DNA of 64,000 bases from Diphasiastrum complanatum (taxonomy: Eukaryota; Streptophyta; Lycopodiopsida; Lycopodiales; Lycopodiaceae), in NCBI GenBank assembly GCA_029204225.1, contig CM055099.1, positions 60,299,919 to 60,363,918 of the forward strand. The letters are read 5' to 3'. A model generated the notes under the pieces. It saw only the letters and a program-made list of their open reading frames with translations. It made no database searches and was not told the origin of the DNA. Both the position numbers and the translations under genes were made by a program. Of the stretch, positions 32,903 through 43,459 are shown piece by piece; position 1 is the stretch's first letter; each line of letters begins with the position of its first letter.

Positions 32903-34943
32903 CTAGATCTGGTCCTTGGCGCTGATGGGCCTTCTGAATAGAGGTGTGGTCCTTGATGAGGATGGACCTACTTGTACTGCCGGTAAGATTGGCAGTGGAT
33001 TGGCTATATCTAGAGCTCCCCCTTGGTCCATGCTCGAATCTACCCCTATATCCATTGGTACAGGTTCTTGGTGCGGAGGGGAGAATTGCGGCATGACCGG
33101 TATGGGGATTTGTGGTCCGGCTTCCAACACTTGAGCGGCTACTTTTTCATAGGCGGTGATGGTCTCCTTAGCCTTTGCCAACTCGGTTGAAGGTGCTCCT
33201 TTGAACCTGTCAAAGTGGCCTTGAAATCCCTGAAGGGCCACTTTGTATGTCTCCACTTTCTTGAACAAATACGTAATCTCCGTCGATGTGACCGGATGAT
33301 CTGGTATTTGTGTTTGAAGATACGCATCACATTCAAGGATGGTCGCATCCAATTCATCTTGAAGCCGCGTGCGATCTTGTTCGGCCATCTGTAATTGACC
33401 CTTCAGCAGCTGCCTGTTGCTTTGCATCCTGCACGGCCTTATCCACCTGATCTTGTGCAGTTGTCAGGGCGTTTTGCAGGGAACTGATGTAGTCTTCCAA
33501 GCAATCAGCTTGTTGCTGGGCCAACTTCTTTTCGGCTTCAACCTTGTCTTCATGCTATTTGGCAATCTTTAACTCTCTATTCAGCTGGACAATTTTTTGG
33601 CTGATCAGAGTGTTTTTGGACCCCATCTCAGAGATTCTCTACTCCATTTCCTTCTTCTTATCCAGCATAGACTGGATCACTTGCGCAAGGCTTGAAACCA
33701 AACCTAGAGCATCACCAAAATTGATGGTCGTGGAGGCGGCAGCAGTAGGAGGACTTGATGGTACTGTCCTTGGTAGGCGTGGAATAGGTGCCACTAGTTC
33801 TTCTTCTTCAAAAATGTCCTCCTCTTCAAATCCCTCAGGCACTGTGGCGTCGAACTGTTTCAATGATTTCACAGCTTTGTCGACCCAAAGTGCGGCTGGG
33901 CTATCTTCCGTGTGAGGTTGCTGGCTGACATCTTCAACACCAACAGTAGATTCATGGATATGTCCGAATCCTCTTCCAAGGGATTGGAGTTCAAAGGGCA
34001 CAGGGCTCTGGGGCATTTCAAAAATTTCCGTGGGCCCAAGGGGTTCGGAATCATCGAACATATCCATAAATAACTGTGTGTTTGGTGAGGTGGCTTCGGT
34101 GTGTGGAGGTGAGGCGGCCTGGGCAGCTATGATGGGAATGGTAGGCCAAATGGTCACAGACTGTCCTTGAATGGAAGCAGAGGCAAGGGAAGCATCAGAG
34201 GCTGAGAGAATGGGAAGTTCAATGCGAACAAAAGCAGGGGGTGGAAGCGCTGCTGACAAGGTATGCCTAGTGCGACGTCGTGACGCGGAAGGCGAGTCAG
34301 GAATAACGATCTTGCTGCATGGACGATGACGACTATGAGAACTCGAGGCCTGGTGAGATGACTCTGTCGGTGTTTCTTCGTAGACCGAAAGCACGGAATC
34401 TAGGTGGAAGCCATGGATTCTGTTTTCTAAGTGAGAAGTGGCTAAAAGAGACAATATAGAGCCAGCAGCGAACTGCTGCTTAGTATTGGCCTTAATAGCT
34501 TGTTTGAGCTCACCAGAAACAGTCTTGAACCAATTATATGGTTCAAGAGGGGCTTTGGCCAACTTGGTGTGGGACTCCACTATCCTATGGAGGACTTGTG
34601 ATGTGATGCCAACCATCAGAAAGTTGTTCAGTAGCTGGGCAGCAGCGTGGATTGAAGGCTCGATGATGGCTTCCAGAAGGTAGCCGTCATTGGTCCAGTG
34701 CAGATCGTTGGTGAGGTCAATATATGGCTTGATGGCCTATTTGGCGTGCTTGTGATTGGGTGAGGTCTGCGTGCCAGATGCTATACCTATAGCTGCAAGG
34801 GCGGCCTCAGTGATGCGCACCTTGTGTGTGGCTCCCTGGAAAGTGATATAAAATTCAGATTTCTCTTCCTTCCATGTACTAAAGGCAAAAGTGATAAATT
34901 CCATATTGATGCGACCAGAAAAAGCTCTCTCATGAATACCCAT
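32903..34943 (-). pseudogene. Retroelement-associated gag-like/coiled-coil ORF, minus copy
   Basis: One frame runs from ATG at 34943 (MGIHERAFSGRINMEFITFA) through FYITFQGATHKVRITEAALA and EPYNWFKTVSGELKQAI. It continues into a Ser/Pro/Ala-rich linker with acidic patches (FDDSEPLGPTEIFE, EEEDIFEEEEL) and a coiled coil (SLQNALTTAQDQVDKAV, then after a frameshift EQDRTRLQDELDA). Three in-frame stops at 34737, 33639 and 33555 are all TAG and each could come from CAG. Removing them gives a protein of about 600 residues. The layout matches the plus-strand ORF at 23417-25069. No zinc knuckle or pol is visible. I do not know a named family for it. An LTR-like sequence downstream suggests a retroelement ORF. 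Confidence 0.55.
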
Positions 34944-35019
34944 TGTAGTGAGCAGAGGTCATACCTGACAAATCCTTGTTAATTTTCAGACTTTATTCGA
35001 TAAAGAGAAATAACAATAT

Positions 35020-37716
35020 ATGGACCTGCTCACCGAATATCATGATGTTTTTGCCTAGATTATGGAAGATTTAAAAGGCATTAACAAGAAATCTGGTCAA
35101 CACCAAATTGACTTGAAAGAAGGAGTGGTACCAACACCAATATAGGCTCAATGCTAAGTATTCATTGCTGGTGAAAGACAAACTTGACAAATACTTGAAG
35201 CCAAGAATTATTTATCCAGTACTCAGCAGTGAATGAGTTTCGCCAATAGTGGTTGTTCCGAAAAAGAAGACTAGGAAGATCTAGGTTTGCCAAGACTATT
35301 GGAAGCTTAATGCTGCGACTCGTAAAGATCATCATCCTCTACCTTTTACTAATATGGTTCTTGATCAAGTTGCCGAAAATGAAAGATACAGCTTCCTTGA
35401 TGGATTCTCTGGTTACAACCAGGTATCTATCCGCAAATAGGACTAGTCCAAAACAGCTTTCACAACTGATTGGGGTACTTACACCTATCAAAAGATGCCA
35501 TTTGGACTGTGTAACGTGCCAATCACATTCCAAAGAATGATGACTATTATTTTACAAGAATATCTACGTGTATTCCTAGAAATCTTTATGGATGGCTTCC
35601 GTGTTTACAGCTCAGAAGCCACTCATCTTTCAAAGCTACGAAAAACATTGTAGAGCTACAGAGAGGCTTCACTGTGTCTCCATCCTGAGAAGTGTTATTT
35701 TGAAGGAATACTACTCAAAGACAAAATATTGGAAAGAGGAATTGAAGTCAATAAAGATAAGGTTAAAATTATAAAGAATTTGAAAGAGCCGACAAATCTG
35801 CGAGAACTTCAAAAAATTCTAGGTCACGTTGGATATTATAGAAGGTTCATTCAAGACCATGCACCTATTGCTGCACCGCTAGCACATTTATTAAAAAAAG
35901 ACATTTATTATGAATGGTCTGCCGATTGTCAACAATCATTTGAGTTACTGACATCCCAATTTGGAGACGTCTTGATTGGGTAAGGACATTTCATGTTTTG
36001 TGGATGTTTCGTCATCCGCAAGTGGAGTTACCCTAAGTTAGAAAAATGATGAAAAATGAGACTATCATGTCTACTATGCAGGGCATCAGTTAAGCATATC
36101 AGAAAAGAACTATTTGGTGATGGAACGTGAAGGGCTTGGAATAAATTTTTCAGTGAAGAAATTTTGACGTTATTTGTTGGGATATTTCTTTATCTTCCAT
36201 GTCGACCATTATGCACTAAACCATCTGGTAAATAAACTAGATCTTTCAGGCCAAATAGCTAGATGGGTGCTTTTGCTACAAGAATTTGATTACCAACTGG
36301 AGGTACGCAAAGGGAAGTACCACACTAACAAAGACTATTTATCTCGCTTAAATACAGGATCCATTACTGAAAATCTAAGTGACGAATTTCCTGACAAAAA
36401 TATTATGCTATTATTTGTCGAAGATTCGTTATATCCTGACATAATTGATTATCTTCAAAATCAAAATTATCCTTTTCTTTTTTATCTTGAACAAAAGACG
36501 GTCTTCGAACACAAGGTTGCACCGTATACAATAAGGAATAACATACTTTATAAAATGGGACTTGATGAAGAGCTTCGCAGATGTCTTGAATTGATTGATA
36601 TTCAGAAGGTTATTTAAGCCATGCATTCAAAAGATGCAGGTGGACACTTTGTAGTAGTGAATACTGTAAAGAAGATCTTAAACGCTTAAGTATTGGTGGC
36701 CAACAATGTACAAAGATGTTGCAGTGTTTGTAAAAACTTGTGATCCTTGCCAACGAGTTGGGAAACAAACTCCTTCAATATACTGGCCACTTATGTTGAG
36801 ACTTCCTCTTGCACCATTTGAAAAATGGGGCATTGACTTCGTTGGACCGAGAAAGCCTGTCACTCGCTATACCAAAAGAAGTTATATTCTTGTAGCAACT
36901 GACTATACGACTAAGATGGTCAAAGCGAAGCGATGAAGAGGAATGATGCAAAAACTGTTGCAGAGTATCTCTTTCAAAACATCATAACTTGTTACGACAG
37001 TCCATTGGAGTTAGTAAGCGATAGAGGTACACATTTCTTAAATGATACGATACGCCTGCTTACTAAGCACTTTATGATTAAACACTGGAAGACAACTTCG
37101 TACAACCCGAAGGCTAATGGTTGACTAAGTGAGTCAATGGCATTTTGTATAAGATCTTAAATAAGATCACCACAATGCACGCATCCGATTGGGATCAAAA
37201 ATTACCATCTGTCCAATGGGCGTATAGAAATGCCGAAAAGGTGACCACAAAACAAACTTTGTTTTATTTGGTCTATGGCATGCACCTGATATCGCCAATT
37301 GAGTTTGAAGTACCGACATATCGCGTACAAGTTGAAACTAGATCTGACGAGCAATCGAGCCTAGACGAGAGACTCTTAGCGATCGAAAAAATAGAGGAGA
37401 GTTGTAAACAAATGTTGATCGATATGACAAAGATTTAGTTGAGCTGAACAAAAGCCTTTGACACTATATAAAGAAGGTTGTTTTGCACGAGGGAGACTTT
37501 GCTCTTCTGTATGATAATCGTCATATCAAGTTTCTAGGAAAGTTACATACTCGTTGGATGGGTCCGTATAAAGTAATTGAAATCTTTGATAATGGGTCCC
37601 TTCAGCTAGCAGATCTATCATTAGAAAAACTTAGAGCCCGACAAGAGCCTTTGACAAAGTTGCTTTTTTATTTTTTTCCTTATTTTCGTTGCCATGTGGA
37701 CCAATTGAAACCTTAG
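35020..37716 (+). pseudogene. Ty3/gypsy pol remnant: RT, RNase H, integrase
   Basis: DLLTEYHDVFA near 35030 opens the RT region. KDKLDKYLKPRIIYPVLSSE, DYWKLNAATRKDHHPLPF, FLDGFSGYNQVSI and QKMPFGLCNVP follow. The catalytic YxDD position reads FMDG, so one essential Asp is lost. The connection/RNase H part has LREL and GHVGYYRRFI, then ARWVLLLQEFDYQLEVRKGK. Integrase has [30 protein letters not shown] and YNPKANG, followed by a stop where the ..NGQ.E segment should be. At least six stops and several frame changes break it. The [17 protein letters not shown] sequences resemble the Athila/Tat side of plant gypsy elements. No LTRs could be paired. Confidence 0.85.
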
Positions 37717-38106
37717 CTTTGGAGTTCTACGTAACGTAGAATTTTTCGAATATAAATAAAATAAAAACATTTTAAATATATTGCTGTTTTGTTGGGAAGC
37801 ATGTGGAAATGCTATTGGTTGATGAGGCCTGCCCTTCAAGCTCATCACTGCCCGAAAAGACCCAAAAATATTGAGAATGAATATGACAGATGGTTGAGAT
37901 GAGAAAATGGATGTACCATTAATGTATATGCATTGTCAAACCATGGTCAACAGGGTTAACCAGAGTTAATTTCTGGCGCCAATAGATCATTGTTTCAAAT
38001 TTTCGCCAACACTTTTTCTTAGATTCATGGCTTTTTGTCTACACAAATTTTTAGATTTGTAGTTCATTGTTTCAGATTTTTGCATGCAAATTACGAATGG
38101 CGCCAT
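37717..38106. other. Boundary region between gypsy remnant and an unknown unit
   Basis: AT-rich, no ORF. It contains CTACGTAACGTAG (near 37728-37740), a near-perfect short palindrome, and CTGGCGCCA near 37974, which matches only seven bases of a tRNA-Asp primer site. The edge of the unit at 38.1-41.7 kb must lie here, but I cannot place it. Confidence 0.35.
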
Positions 38107-38113
38107 TATAAAA
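38107..38113 (+). promoter_or_regulatory. TATA box candidate
   Basis: TATAAAA sits 64 bp before the ATG at 38171 and 51 bp before another ATG at 38158. The spacing to a start site about 30 bp downstream is reasonable for a plant promoter and would leave a short leader. Confidence 0.35.
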
Positions 38114-38170
38114 GCCGTGCTCGTCAATCGACTTTGTGCTTCTATTCAACGAGACAGATGATAATGGATT

Positions 38171-38800
38171 ATGGGTGCCAAAAAAATATTCAAAAAACTC
38201 TTGAGTTTTGATGCATCCATCATCAAGAGGAGCATTTCAGAAAAGGAAAATGTCAAAACTATCATTTCGATCTTTTTGGAAGGCCTAAATTTTGGATTTC
38301 AGAACATTATCAGGAGGAAAATCTATTTTTTAAATTCTAGTCCAACATGTATATATGCATTCAGAGATAAATGTGCAAGGATTCAACCATCAAGATCACA
38401 AAAAAAACAACTGTGAGTATTGATATTTTTGATACTTTGATTTTTGTCATTCATAAATATCTAATAGTAAACTTGCCAATCTGATCATTTTTTTTTTGCA
38501 GATTTATATCCATCCAACGTAAATGAATGGGAGCCGAGTGGATCTTTAGCAGGTGTGTTAGATGTTATTCACACTGATATTGGACAGTTGCAATATCGAG
38601 GTAGAACTGCAAAAGATCTAGATGATAGTGGGATCTTTTCTTATGAATCAATGTACATTCCTGATACAAAAGAAAATTTTGGACAAATAGTACCAGTTCC
38701 ATTACCTAGTTTTGAAAGTAATGAATGGATTGCACCAGATGCTACAGTTTCAGAATCATTTCTTTGCAAGATATATAATGATATAAAAAAATTCATTTAA
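38171..38800 (+). other. Unrecognised ORF pair, convergent with the histone-protease unit
   Basis: The first frame, 38171-38416 (81 residues), is basic and hydrophobic (MGAKKIFKKLLSFDASIIKR). The second is open from about 38501 to the TAA at 38798-38800 (LDVIHTDIGQLQYRGRTAKD, then IPDTKENFGQIVPVPLPSFE). A donor GTGAGT (38413) and an acceptor TTTTTTTGCAG (38501) lie between them, but joining there does not keep the frame. The pair is therefore either mutated or wrongly joined. Composition and length look protein-like rather than random. I recognise no family. It faces the minus-strand gene ending at 39187, with about 390 bp between. Confidence 0.35.
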
Positions 38801-39186
38801 AATCAGCACGGGATCAAAAACAGTCAGATTGAGTTGGTTTATTTCCTTGAATATATTTGTGGATTTCTTTTCAAGTGTCAATGTACACAAAACTCCAACG
38901 ATGTTTGTATGCAAAAATTTATCAGATAGTTTATTATCTGAACTTATGGATGAAGGTTGGGACAAAAGATCAAATGGAGAAATAGAATGCAGAATTAAAA
39001 TGTCTTCCATGTGCTTCCATTATCAAATTGAAAAACAAATGTTGAGCTTATGCTTCCATTATCAAAGATGGAAAAAAAATAAAGGTGAATGAGTGCCTCT
39101 CGATCAAGACTTGAAAGCCAATGGACATTTAAAACGAAAAAATATTGAAATTATACACAATGATGCCGATGCCGTTTTGACATGTG

Positions 39187-41190
39187 TTAAGGTAGAAGAA
39201 GATTGGAGTCTAAACTACATCCGACGGGAACTATTGCTCTTACAAGATGATGTTTTATTCCTTTTTGATCATATAAAATAAGATCTGCATCCTGAGCAAC
39301 TTGAAAGGCTGTTAAGGCAGGAGCAGCTTCCTTTTGAGGGCCCTCGATTGCAGGTGCAACGCTTACATGGTACTGGGCATAGGTTCTGATCAACGCTTGC
39401 CGGAATCTATATACATCATCAGGAGTATACGGCTCAAGAGTGAACTGTCATCACAAAACACGAGAATCAACAAATTACAAACAATGATAGTAATAAAATA
39501 CGAATAAGAATGAAATGAACTACAAATGAATAGAATGTTACATTTTTAATATCTACATAGGTTTGTAAACTACACCATCCAAAAAATAGCTTCGTATTGT
39601 ACAGGACGAACCATGCATAACTTAAAGCGTCTTCTTGCTGTACACACTGCATATATAGAACGAAAATCAGTAATATTATGATAGAAATTTTATTTATGCT
39701 ATGATGATACATTTGAATTAAAAAACGACTATATGCATATCAGAGATAAATTGAATATACCTTGAGAGATTTAATGGTTATCTCTCCAATTAAAATGGCC
39801 GTTGTCGGTATTTCTCGAACAACATCATGAAGTAGAGAATCAAATTCTCTATGTGTATTTACAGCTGAGTTTGATTTTAAACATAGAAAATTTGATACTC
39901 CCTCCTTATTTATCTTTACAAAAAGAATGTTCAGGCTCCAATGCCGACTGCAACAACCAAAATACAAATATCGATAAATTCATATTTATGAAAAAATTCT
40001 GTTCTTATTAAAGCAATGAAGCATGCAACAATCCAGATTAAAGCAACAAAAACAAAAGAACAATCCTTACTTATTTTCATATGGAATCAAATAAAATTTC
40101 GCCATAGGACTGCACTCGATAAAATAGATAGCCTTATGAAAATTGGCTTCTTTTGCTTTTACTGCTCCCATGAAAAATGGACTAACTACAAAAACTGTAC
40201 CATGGGAATCGAAACTAATACTATCTAGCAAAAAAGAAACTTCGGACTCTACTATTACATCTGAAATTTTTGAGGTCTTATCTTTTAGCTCGACACAAAA
40301 TTTGGGACCTAATCTAAAGCTTCTACGTGTATCTAGAAGAAAAAAATCAAAAAAGTTGTCGAGAAGATCAATTTTGTTAGCTAGATAGGCCTTGTATTGA
40401 TTATAATGGTCAGAATTAAAAAAAAACTTGTGCTGGATCGTATGGAATTCTCACGAAATGATTATGTACAGGAGTAGAGACAGAAGTGGAAACAATATTT
40501 ACAGATTTCTCTATTATTTTGTCTAGCTCCTCTTGGGTAATCAACACTTTTGGTGATGAAACCTGTTGAGGAGCTGGACAATTAACAGAAGGAGGAAGGG
40601 GTGAAGATTTTTTATCTGAGTCAGATTCTTCAGCATCTGACTTAGAGCTCCAGAAGACACGAGGTCTCTTGGCCGAGATACGTCTAGGAGGAAGGGAAGC
40701 AGCTGGCCTTCGAGATCCAACCTTCTTGGGGACAGCCTGTCTGTTCCACCTAGAGGTAGTAGGCACGTCAGTTCTATCCAGAGGCAGGTCTCTGGAGGTG
40801 CTGGCATTATCAACATGCAAACCAGAATATCTGTCCCGAAGCCTTTTGAGAATGACGAAATCCTTTGGCATGATGGTGACACGCTTACCATGCACTGCAA
40901 AAGACAAATATCCTCAAAAAACTAGGACAAAAAATCTTTTGCAGCACCTTGTAAGGCCTGCATGGCTGTCACGGCAAAAGGAACATTCAGCCCAGTGACA
41001 GAGTGACATTCCGAACAGATCGACTGAAAGGAGCTCTAGGGATCAACAATTCAGTTGATCTCTGGAGTTTTTTTATCTCCCTCAGCCAGACCTGCTTCCT
41101 GCCATGCCTACGGCCAGTACTAGGGGGAACATGGGAATGGGATGGCTGTACGGTGATGGCACGAGCGGTGGATTTGGTCCTCGCCATCAT
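39187..41190 (-). pseudogene. CENH3-like histone fold fused to a Ulp1-type (C48) protease, decayed
   Basis: Exon 1 (41190-40071) begins MMARTKSTARA (MARTK from 41187). It has LREIKKLQRSTELLIPRAPF, FAVTAMQALQGAAKDFLS and HGKRVTIMPKDFVILKRL, a histone H3 fold. ELLIPxAPF and KDFxxxxRL fit CENH3 better than canonical H3. The frame of the last H3 helix continues into a Ser/Pro/Arg-rich linker (about 130 residues) and a globular part ending FYLIPYEN. Exons 2-4 (39947-39761, 39646-39542, 39444-39187) follow, with all three GT-AG introns (123, 114 and 97 bp) preserving frame. They give NRHWSLNIL (His), FDSLLHD (Asp) and CVQQEDALSYAWFVLYN (Gln six residues before the catalytic position), as in Ulp1 SUMO proteases, but Tyr replaces Cys. 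Defects: frameshifts near 40991, 40908 and 40419-40427 and a TAG at 40922. Introns make a processed copy unlikely. Confidence 0.75.
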
Positions 41191-41480
41191 TCTAGAAGAA
41201 GAAATTTAACAAAAAAAAACTTGAACAAAACAAAAGTGGATGAAAACAAAAAAATTTGCGATGAAAGGGCGCTTGAGATCGATACCAAAACTGAATATCG
41301 GATTTGAGCGCAAGATCTACACAGACTATTTGAAGAAAAGAGATGCACGCTCAAAAGCGATATTGCACTACCAACGGTATCGGACTCGAGCGCACTGTGA
41401 GAGGGCGGAAGCTTGAACGGTGAAAGAGCGCGCTTGAGAGTGATATCGGGAGCTAAAATTCCGAGGACTTATATGTACGA
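41191..41480 (-). promoter_or_regulatory. Promoter/leader of the histone-protease unit with inverted-repeat array
   Basis: Minus-strand CATATAAGT near 41467-41475 is a TATA candidate about 280 bp before the ATG. Downstream of it, five copies of a GCGCT(T/C)(G/A)A...GATA(T/C) motif alternate in direction: forward at 41269-41286, 41347-41364 and 41430-41447, and inverted at 41294-41311 and 41376-41393. Neighbouring forward/inverted copies can form hairpins, repeating every 78-83 bp. The position suggests a 5' UTR or core-promoter element. Confidence 0.5.
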
Positions 41481-41488
41481 ATTTTTTG

Positions 41489-41696
41489 CACGTGTGAAAA
41501 GATGGCAAAGACACGTTAGATTATTGGTCCATGTGAATGTCCGTACTGACAATGATGACCCAATTACGAGGCCACGTGGGCTGAGACACGTGCGCGAATC
41601 CGTTATCAACGCATGTCATTCTCGCACGTGACAGATGTCAGATCAATCATTCTAGGTACGACGCATTTATTTTGACCAATCACATGTCGACACGTG
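41489..41696. promoter_or_regulatory. Cluster of five CACGTG boxes
   Basis: CACGTG occurs at 41489, 41573, 41587, 41625 and 41691. In random sequence it would occur about once per 4 kb. It is the G-box bound by plant bZIP and bHLH factors. The cluster lies directly upstream of the TATA candidate of the minus-strand unit. The last copy overlaps the start of the gypsy remnant. Confidence 0.5.
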
Positions 41697-43134
41697 TTCC
41701 TTCGCCACTCATGCAATACTGGACGTATTGCAAGATGGTTATTGTTACTGACTGAATTTGACTTTCGAATTGTGGTTCGAAAGGGGAAACAACATTATCT
41801 AGCCAATCACATTTCACGAATCAAATCCACACCAGTTAACACTGAAGTGGATGATGAATTGCCAGATGCTGCGTTATTCTATGTTGAAGCAGTTCTAAGT
41901 GGGCAGTAGATATTGTTGAGTACCTGATGTTAGGACAAGCAAATAACACCCTGACAAAAGTACAAAAAAGACAATTGATTCATAAGGCTCAACCTTATCA
42001 ATTAATTGCAGGACAATTGTATCATCGTGGATCAGATAATGTTTTACGAAGATGTGTTTTACCGCATGAAGTACCAGATTAATCATCTTTTCACATGATG
42101 GCATAAGTGGAGGACACTTCTCTACATATATTACTGTTCACAAACTTTTACAATAAGGTTGTTGGTGGCCTACGCTTCACAAGGACACATAAAATTTTGT
42201 TCAGACATGTGATGTTTGCCAGCGAGCATGACGACCTACTCGATAGAACTATGAACCCTTGCATCCGGTTTTATCGCAAGCACCGTTTGAAAAATGGGGA
42301 CTGAATTATGTTAGACCTATTCACCCTGTCGCGCAAGGATCTCAGGCCCGATACATTATCGTAGCAACTAATTACATGACCAAGTGGGTTGAAGCCAAAG
42401 CTGTCAAAGTTGCTGATGCGAAATCTACGACCAAGTTTCTATATGAAGATATTATTAGATTTGGATGTCCGATTGAGATTGTCAGTGACCGGGGTACACA
42501 CTTTGTTAATCAAACAATAAAGTGTTTACTAGAAGATTTTTTTGTTACACACAGATTTAGTACTCCCTGCTATCCCAGAGGGAATGGCCAAGCTGAATCT
42601 TCCAATAAGATTCTCTGCACCATTATGACAAAGACAGTTTAAGCGAGTCGGTCTGATTGAGATTATAAACTGTATGCAGCATAATGGACATTCAGAGCCA
42701 CTTACAAAAATAGTACAAATCAAACACTTTTTCAACTGGTTTATGGTCAAGATGCTGTCATGCCGATTGAATTTTTAATCCCATCTTTACGCATAGCGGC
42801 CGCCGAATGATTAAATGATGATACGTCTTTACAACTCCGTCATGAAGTGTTGCACAAATTATGTGAAACCCGATTGATGGCAGTTCATGCCTTAGCAGTA
42901 GAGAAAGCCCGCCGCAAGGCATGGCACGATCGCCGATTGCACAAAAAAGATTTGAAAGCAGGAGATCTTGCATTAATGTACAAAACCAAGCTGATCAAGG
43001 GCAAGTTGAAGTTTACCGGGGAAGGCCTGTATCAAGTGAAGGAAATATTGAACTATGGCGTAGTAATTCTTGAGCACTTGGATGGAAAACGATTTGATAC
43101 TCCGGTGAATGGCAGCCGCTTATGCAAGTTTTGA
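41665..43134 (+). pseudogene. Ty3/gypsy fragment: RNase H end and integrase
   Basis: NTGRIARWLLLLTEFDFRIV then VRKGKQHYLANHISRI is the C-terminal RNase H/connection region. Integrase follows: PFEKWGLNYVRP, RYIIVATNYMTKWVEAKAV, FGCPIEIVSDRGTHFVNQTI and GNGQAESSNKIL. The first catalytic Asp is changed to Asn (GLNY for GLDY), while the second Asp and the Glu remain. The end (KKDLKAGDLALMYKTK, then FDTPVNGSRLCKF) is the usual C-terminus of gypsy pol. Stops and frame changes at about 41910, 42080, 42290 and 42640 disable it. It is related to, but not the same subfamily as, the remnant at 35-37.7 kb. Confidence 0.85.
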
Positions 43135-43459
43135 CAGCTTGCTCCGCCAGTTCAGCAAGTTTGATCTCAATGGTTTTTTAATTTTATTTGTTTTTCAATT
43201 TTTTCTTTTTCAGTACTTAATTTGTTGAGATTTTTTGGAAAAAGACAGTTAAAAAAAAACAAATTGAGAAAAGACTGATGAGCAAAAGTCAGAAAGTCAT
43301 CAGCATAGGAAAAGAAAGCACAGTAATTTTTTGATGGAAAAAGACTTAGAAAATCACTGTTTTGGTCAAATTTAGTCTATTTAGTACCAGAAACCTTTGT
43401 TGAGCTCTCAGACTGTACATCCACTCTAGATTAATCATGTCTTCTACCGATACTTCCCA
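43135..43459. other. Junction between opposite-facing gypsy fragments
   Basis: AT-rich, with repeated GAAAAAGACAGTTAAAAA- and AAAAGACTTAGAAAA-type pieces. No gene. The plus-strand integrase ends on the left and the minus-strand protease region starts on the right. Confidence 0.4.

Noticed and set aside
37974-37982. TGGCGCCA as a gypsy primer-binding site
   Set aside because: Only seven bases match the tRNA-Asp complement and no LTR end precedes it.
40416-41190. An ordinary processed H3 pseudogene
   Set aside because: The same frame continues past the histone end into a long linker and a spliced protease domain with introns, so it is not a simple retrocopy of H3. The H3 part alone could still have been captured from cDNA.
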